7,759 bases of DNA from Bacillota bacterium (GTDB lineage Bacteria; Bacillota; Clostridia; Christensenellales; Aristaeellaceae), in the NCBI GenBank assembly GCA_023443705.1, contig JAEZTD010000338.1:1-7759 (forward strand). The letters run 5' to 3'. Positions within the stretch are counted from its first letter, which is position 1; each line of letters begins with the position of its first letter. Below the pieces are notes generated by a model that was given only the letters and a program-made list of their open reading frames with translations, was not told the DNA's origin and searched no databases. The position numbers were made by a program, and so were the translations under genes. This document shows, piece after piece, positions 5,524 through 7,759 of the stretch.

Positions 5524-5553
5524 ATTATTCACCCGTTCCGCGACGATTGTCAA
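5524..5553 (-). promoter_or_regulatory. Sigma-A promoter of the MFS gene
   Basis: On the minus strand TTGACA (5548-5553) is 18 bp from AATAAT (5524-5529). Transcription would begin near 5517, giving a leader of about 25 nt with GGAG before the TTG start. It lies between the MFS gene and the PhzF gene, so the two need not be one operon. Confidence 0.78.
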
Positions 5554-5607
5554 GGCGGCTTCGGTGGTTTTGTGGTGGACCCGGGTGCCGAAGCGGCGCT
5601 GCGCGCG

Positions 5608-6501
5608 TCAGATCAAGCGGTATTCGCCGCTGATCCGGACGGTGCCGCTTCCGCCAAACAGTACCTTGCCTGCGCCCCCTTCGTCCCGTAGGAAGCGCAG
5701 CTTGACGATGTTCGGCTGGGCTTCGGAGCCGTTCTGCTCGATTGTGAGGGCTTCCGCGCTCCAGCCGTGGTGTTTCATCAGATAAAAGCCAAATGCCGCG
5801 TTGCCCGATCCTGTGGCCGGATCCTCCAGATAGCCAAAAGTCGGGGCGAAGACGCGGGTGCGAAAGCCGCTGCCGGGCAGCGAGGTTTCCTTCGAATAAA
5901 CGGTGATGATGTCGATGTTGTGCATAAAGCAGAAGGCTTTCAGGCGCTCAAACTCCGGCGCGAGGGAGAGAATTTCCTCAAGGCCCGCGGTGGGCACGAT
6001 CAATGTCTCCAATCCGGCGTTGGCGACGACCGCCGGATGGTCCGCCCGCAGGCCGTTTACGCCGACGCCCAGCGCCTCGCAAATGTCTGACACCGGGATG
6101 GCGTCGCTTCGGAAGACCGGGTCGGGCGCTTCGATGAAGACAGCGTCCTCCTCCCGGATCCGGTTGTGTGCCCGAAGCGTCCCCTTGCTGGTTTCAAAGG
6201 GCAAGAGATCCCTCGCCATGAGGTCGGCGCGGCTGCGGACGAGGTCGTAGAGGATGGCGATTGTCGCGTGACCGCAGAAGGCCACTTCGCGTTCCGAGGA
6301 ATAGAATTTTAGGCCGAAGCCGTCCTCAAACGGATGCAGGAAACCGACCTCACTGACAAAACCTTTGAGCTCCAGCGCAATGCGCTGCATCTCGTCCGGG
6401 GTGATGTCCTCCGGAGCGTCCAAGTAGATTGCGCCTGCCGGGTTCCCGGTTGAGCCGCCTGCGGCAAAGGCGTCGATCTTCTTAAAGGGAAAAGTTCTCA
6501 T
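5608..6501 (-). CDS. PhzF-family isomerase-like protein
   Basis: A 297-residue protein with the two-domain PhzF/diaminopimelate-epimerase fold signature. The N-terminal KKIDAFAAGGSTGNPAGAIYL (7-27) is typical, E51 in VSEVGFL fits the PhzF catalytic Glu, FCGHATIA (75-82) supplies the conserved His78, and EDPATGSGNAAFGFYL (226-241) is the second-domain signature with D227. The C-terminus GGSGTVRISGEYRL closes the fold as in other members. PhzF of phenazine synthesis isomerises a dihydroxyanthranilate intermediate, but most clostridial relatives stand alone with unknown substrates, and no phenazine genes are here. I chose the ATG at 6499-6501, with AAAGGAG at 6507-6513, over an in-frame ATG ten codons upstream that has no such site and no homology. 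It lies 93 bp after the YebC gene with a terminator between; I see no convincing promoter of its own, so some read-through is likely. Confidence 0.9.
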   Translation of the reverse strand: MRTFPFKKIDAFAAGGSTGNPAGAIYLDAPEDITPDEMQRIALELKGFVSEVGFLHPFEDGFGLKFYSSEREVAFCGHATIAILYDLVRSRADLMARDLLPFETSKGTLRAHNRIREEDAVFIEAPDPVFRSDAIPVSDICEALGVGVNGLRADHPAVVANAGLETLIVPTAGLEEILSLAPEFERLKAFCFMHNIDIITVYSKETSLPGSGFRTRVFAPTFGYLEDPATGSGNAAFGFYLMKHHGWSAEALTIEQNGSEAQPNIVKLRFLRDEGGAGKVLFGGSGTVRISGEYRLI

Positions 6502-6552
6502 CAGGGCTCCTTTCTGCGCAAGCACACGCAAAGCGGTACGAAGATAGGAAAC

Positions 6553-6577
6553 CGGCCCGCGGTTTTGCCGCGGGCCG
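6553..6577 (-). terminator. Terminator after the YebC gene
   Basis: CGGCCCGCGG (6553-6562) and CCGCGGGCCG (6568-6577) form a perfect 10-bp GC stem with a 5-nt loop. It begins 17 bp after the YebC stop. On the minus strand GTTTCCTATCTTC follows, an interrupted T-rich tract, so termination may be incomplete and let some transcript reach the PhzF gene. Confidence 0.68.
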
Positions 6578-6594
6578 TGTGGATTGAACGGAGG

Positions 6595-7344
6595 TTATTC
6601 GTCTTCTTCCTCTTCGGGAAGGTCGGCGTCGTGGAACACGCTCTGTACATCGTCGTAGTCTTCCAGCGCGTCGATGAGCTTGTTGATGCGAAGCGCCAAT
6701 TCCGGGTCGGTGATCTTGGTGGTGGTGGCGGGCACCATTTCCCGCTCGGCGGACAGAAACACGCAGCCGGCGGCCTCGAGCTTGTCGCGCACGTTGGAGA
6801 AATCGTTAGGGTCGGTGTAGATGACCGCGACGCCGTCGCCAGACTCTACGTCCGCCGCGCCCGCGTCCAGCGCCAGAATCATCAGTTCGTCCTCGTCCAG
6901 ATTCTTGGCGTTGTCGATCTCAATGACACCCTTGCGCTCGAACTTCCAGCCGACGCAGCCGTTGGCGCCCAGCGACCCGCCATGCTTGTCAAACAGGTGA
7001 CGCACTTCCGAAGCGGTGCGGTTCAGGTTGTCGGTCACACATTCGACGATGAACGCCACCCCGCCTGCGCCGTATCCTTCATAGGTGATCTCCTTGTAGG
7101 AGGCGGAGTCGCCCTCGCCCGACGCTTTTTTGATCGAGCGCGCGATGTTGTCGTTTGGCATATTGACAGCTTTGGCCTTGGCAATGACGTCCCGCAGTTT
7201 GCCGTTGACGGTGGGGTCCGCGCTGCCGCCCTCGCGGACGGCGATGGCAATTTCACGGCCGATCTTGGTGAATATCTTGCCGCGCTGCGCGTCGGTCTTT
7301 TCCTTCTTATGCTTGATGGTCGACCACTTGTTGTGTCCAGACAT
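6595..7344 (-). CDS. yebC: YebC/TACO1-family translation-associated protein
   Basis: A 249-residue protein matching the family throughout: MSGHNKWSTIKHKKEKTDAQRG (1-22), the GKIFTKIGREI helix (22-32), NMPNDNIARSIKK (61-73), YEGYGAGGVAFIVECVTDN (88-106) and NGCVGWKFERKG (128-139). It ends in an acidic tail, EEEEDE. YebC proteins were long annotated as DNA-binding regulators; more recent work on bacterial and mitochondrial (TACO1) members links them to translation at difficult sequences such as polyproline stretches. The start is ATG at 7342-7344 behind AGGGGG. The in-frame extension of 20 codons upstream runs through the promoter and lacks homology, so it is rejected. It appears monocistronic, with its own promoter and terminator, and is not next to the ruvCAB genes that accompany it in some other bacteria. 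Confidence 0.95.
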   Translation of the reverse strand: MSGHNKWSTIKHKKEKTDAQRGKIFTKIGREIAIAVREGGSADPTVNGKLRDVIAKAKAVNMPNDNIARSIKKASGEGDSASYKEITYEGYGAGGVAFIVECVTDNLNRTASEVRHLFDKHGGSLGANGCVGWKFERKGVIEIDNAKNLDEDELMILALDAGAADVESGDGVAVIYTDPNDFSNVRDKLEAAGCVFLSAEREMVPATTTKITDPELALRINKLIDALEDYDDVQSVFHDADLPEEEEDE

Positions 7345-7375
7345 GCGTTCGCCCCCTGAAAATGTATGCTGAAAT

Positions 7376-7404
7376 ATTGTATCATCCCGTATGCATTCTG
7401 TCAA
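7376..7404 (-). promoter_or_regulatory. Sigma-A promoter of the YebC gene
   Basis: On the minus strand TTGACA (7399-7404) is exactly 17 bp from TACAAT (7376-7381). The predicted start near 7369 gives a leader of about 25 nt. A strong constitutive-type promoter fits a housekeeping gene. Confidence 0.87.
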
Positions 7405-7425
7405 AGCCCGAACGCTGTCCCGATG

Positions 7426-7759
7426 TTATTTCTCCTGTAGGAAAGCCTTGTACTTTTCGTATGCTACGCTTACAAGTGCCTTGTCCTGGCTGTAGGTAAT
7501 GAGTTCTATGCCCTTGTCGATGGGGTAGTAGTCCCCGTCTGTAAACCCCTGTTCAAAAGCGATTCGGTATTCCGCAGAATCCGCCTGCATGACGTACCAA
7601 GTGATCTTGTTGCACACCGGTTGACGGCGGGTGATGGAATAGAATTCGTAGCTGGTTTCACCGGCGGAGGAGACGATGTTGGCCTTGATGCCCGCTTCTT
7701 TGAAAACGCGGTCGAGCGCAACGTCGCTTGGAAGCTGCCTGTCACGGATGACGCCCTTG
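7426..7759 (-). CDS. C-terminal 110 residues of an unidentified protein, cut by window edge
   Basis: An open frame enters from the right edge and ends at TAA (7426-7428). A GTG at 7615-7617 could be taken for a start, but the frame stays open upstream to the edge and encodes sensible protein (LDRVFKEAGIKANIV, then ETSYEFYSI), so this is the tail of a longer gene. The fragment mixes alpha and beta character, is soluble and has no transmembrane segment. The end, ITYSQDKALVSVAYEKYKAFLQEK, with the earlier FKEAGIKANIV is reminiscent of the effector-binding domain of LysR-type regulators (…aGi.p.iv… and a C-terminal F..fl.e helix), but this is weak. It ends about 22 bp before the YebC -35 element; no terminator is evident there. 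Confidence 0.6.
   Translation of the reverse strand, partial: KGVIRDRQLPSDVALDRVFKEAGIKANIVSSAGETSYEFYSITRRQPVCNKITWYVMQADSAEYRIAFEQGFTDGDYYPIDKGIELITYSQDKALVSVAYEKYKAFLQEK

Noticed and set aside
4942..5553. Minus-strand frame beginning with ATG at 5500-5502 overlapping the MFS gene
   Set aside because: GGAG directly touches that ATG with no spacing, and the product is Arg/Leu/His-rich shadow sequence rather than membrane protein.
5554..5607. Terminator after the PhzF gene (GCTTCGG / CCGAAGC inverted repeat)
   Set aside because: The 7-bp arms are far apart (over 20 bp) and no T-tract follows on the minus strand.
4515..5633. 372-codon open frame on the plus strand opposite the MFS gene
   Set aside because: Antisense shadow of a high-GC gene: extremely His/Arg/Glu/Gln-rich, no ribosome binding site, no recognisable domain, while the opposite strand encodes a textbook MFS protein with promoter and RBS.

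Overview
The window reads as a chromosomal piece of a high-GC anaerobic Firmicute, most likely a gut clostridium of the Oscillospiraceae/Christensenellales type. That is an inference from the glycyl radical enzyme (GRE) with its radical-SAM activase, near-consensus sigma-A promoters (TTGACA/TATAAT with 17-18 bp spacers), strong GGAGG-type ribosome binding sites and GC-rich codons. There are eight protein genes, two of them cut by the window edges. I see no rRNA, tRNA, CRISPR array or transposase.

Left half (1-4000): a divergent catabolic locus. Leftward, from a consensus promoter at about 1950-1979, run a DeoR-family sugar-phosphate regulator, a ROK-family sugar kinase and the first 72 codons of a GRE of the PFL/diol-dehydratase superfamily, with gaps of 13 and 5 bp. 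Rightward, from its own promoter, runs the GRE activase, a short form without the ferredoxin insert. About 115 bp further on, behind its own promoter and a LacI/CcpA-like palindrome, is a Gfo/Idh/MocA oxidoreductase. Regulator, kinase, radical enzyme, activase and NAD(P)-dependent oxidoreductase suggest anaerobic use of an unusual sugar or polyol. My leading guess is a 1,5-anhydrofructose / 1,5-anhydroglucitol-6-phosphate type route; this is unproven.

Middle (4001-4313): a gene-free stretch between two convergent genes. It holds six strong hairpins. The outer two are identical 24-bp direct repeats, and their outer flanks reconstruct one bidirectional terminator. The simplest reading is that about 205 bp of hairpin-rich DNA entered an ancestral shared terminator and duplicated its core.

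Right half (4314-7759): all leftward. An MFS transporter with a TTG start and its own promoter, a PhzF-family isomerase-like protein, a YebC/TACO1-family protein with its own promoter and terminator, and the last 110 codons of a protein I do not firmly recognise (possibly a LysR-type effector domain). These look like ordinary single-gene units unrelated to the GRE locus, although the MFS protein could in principle serve it.
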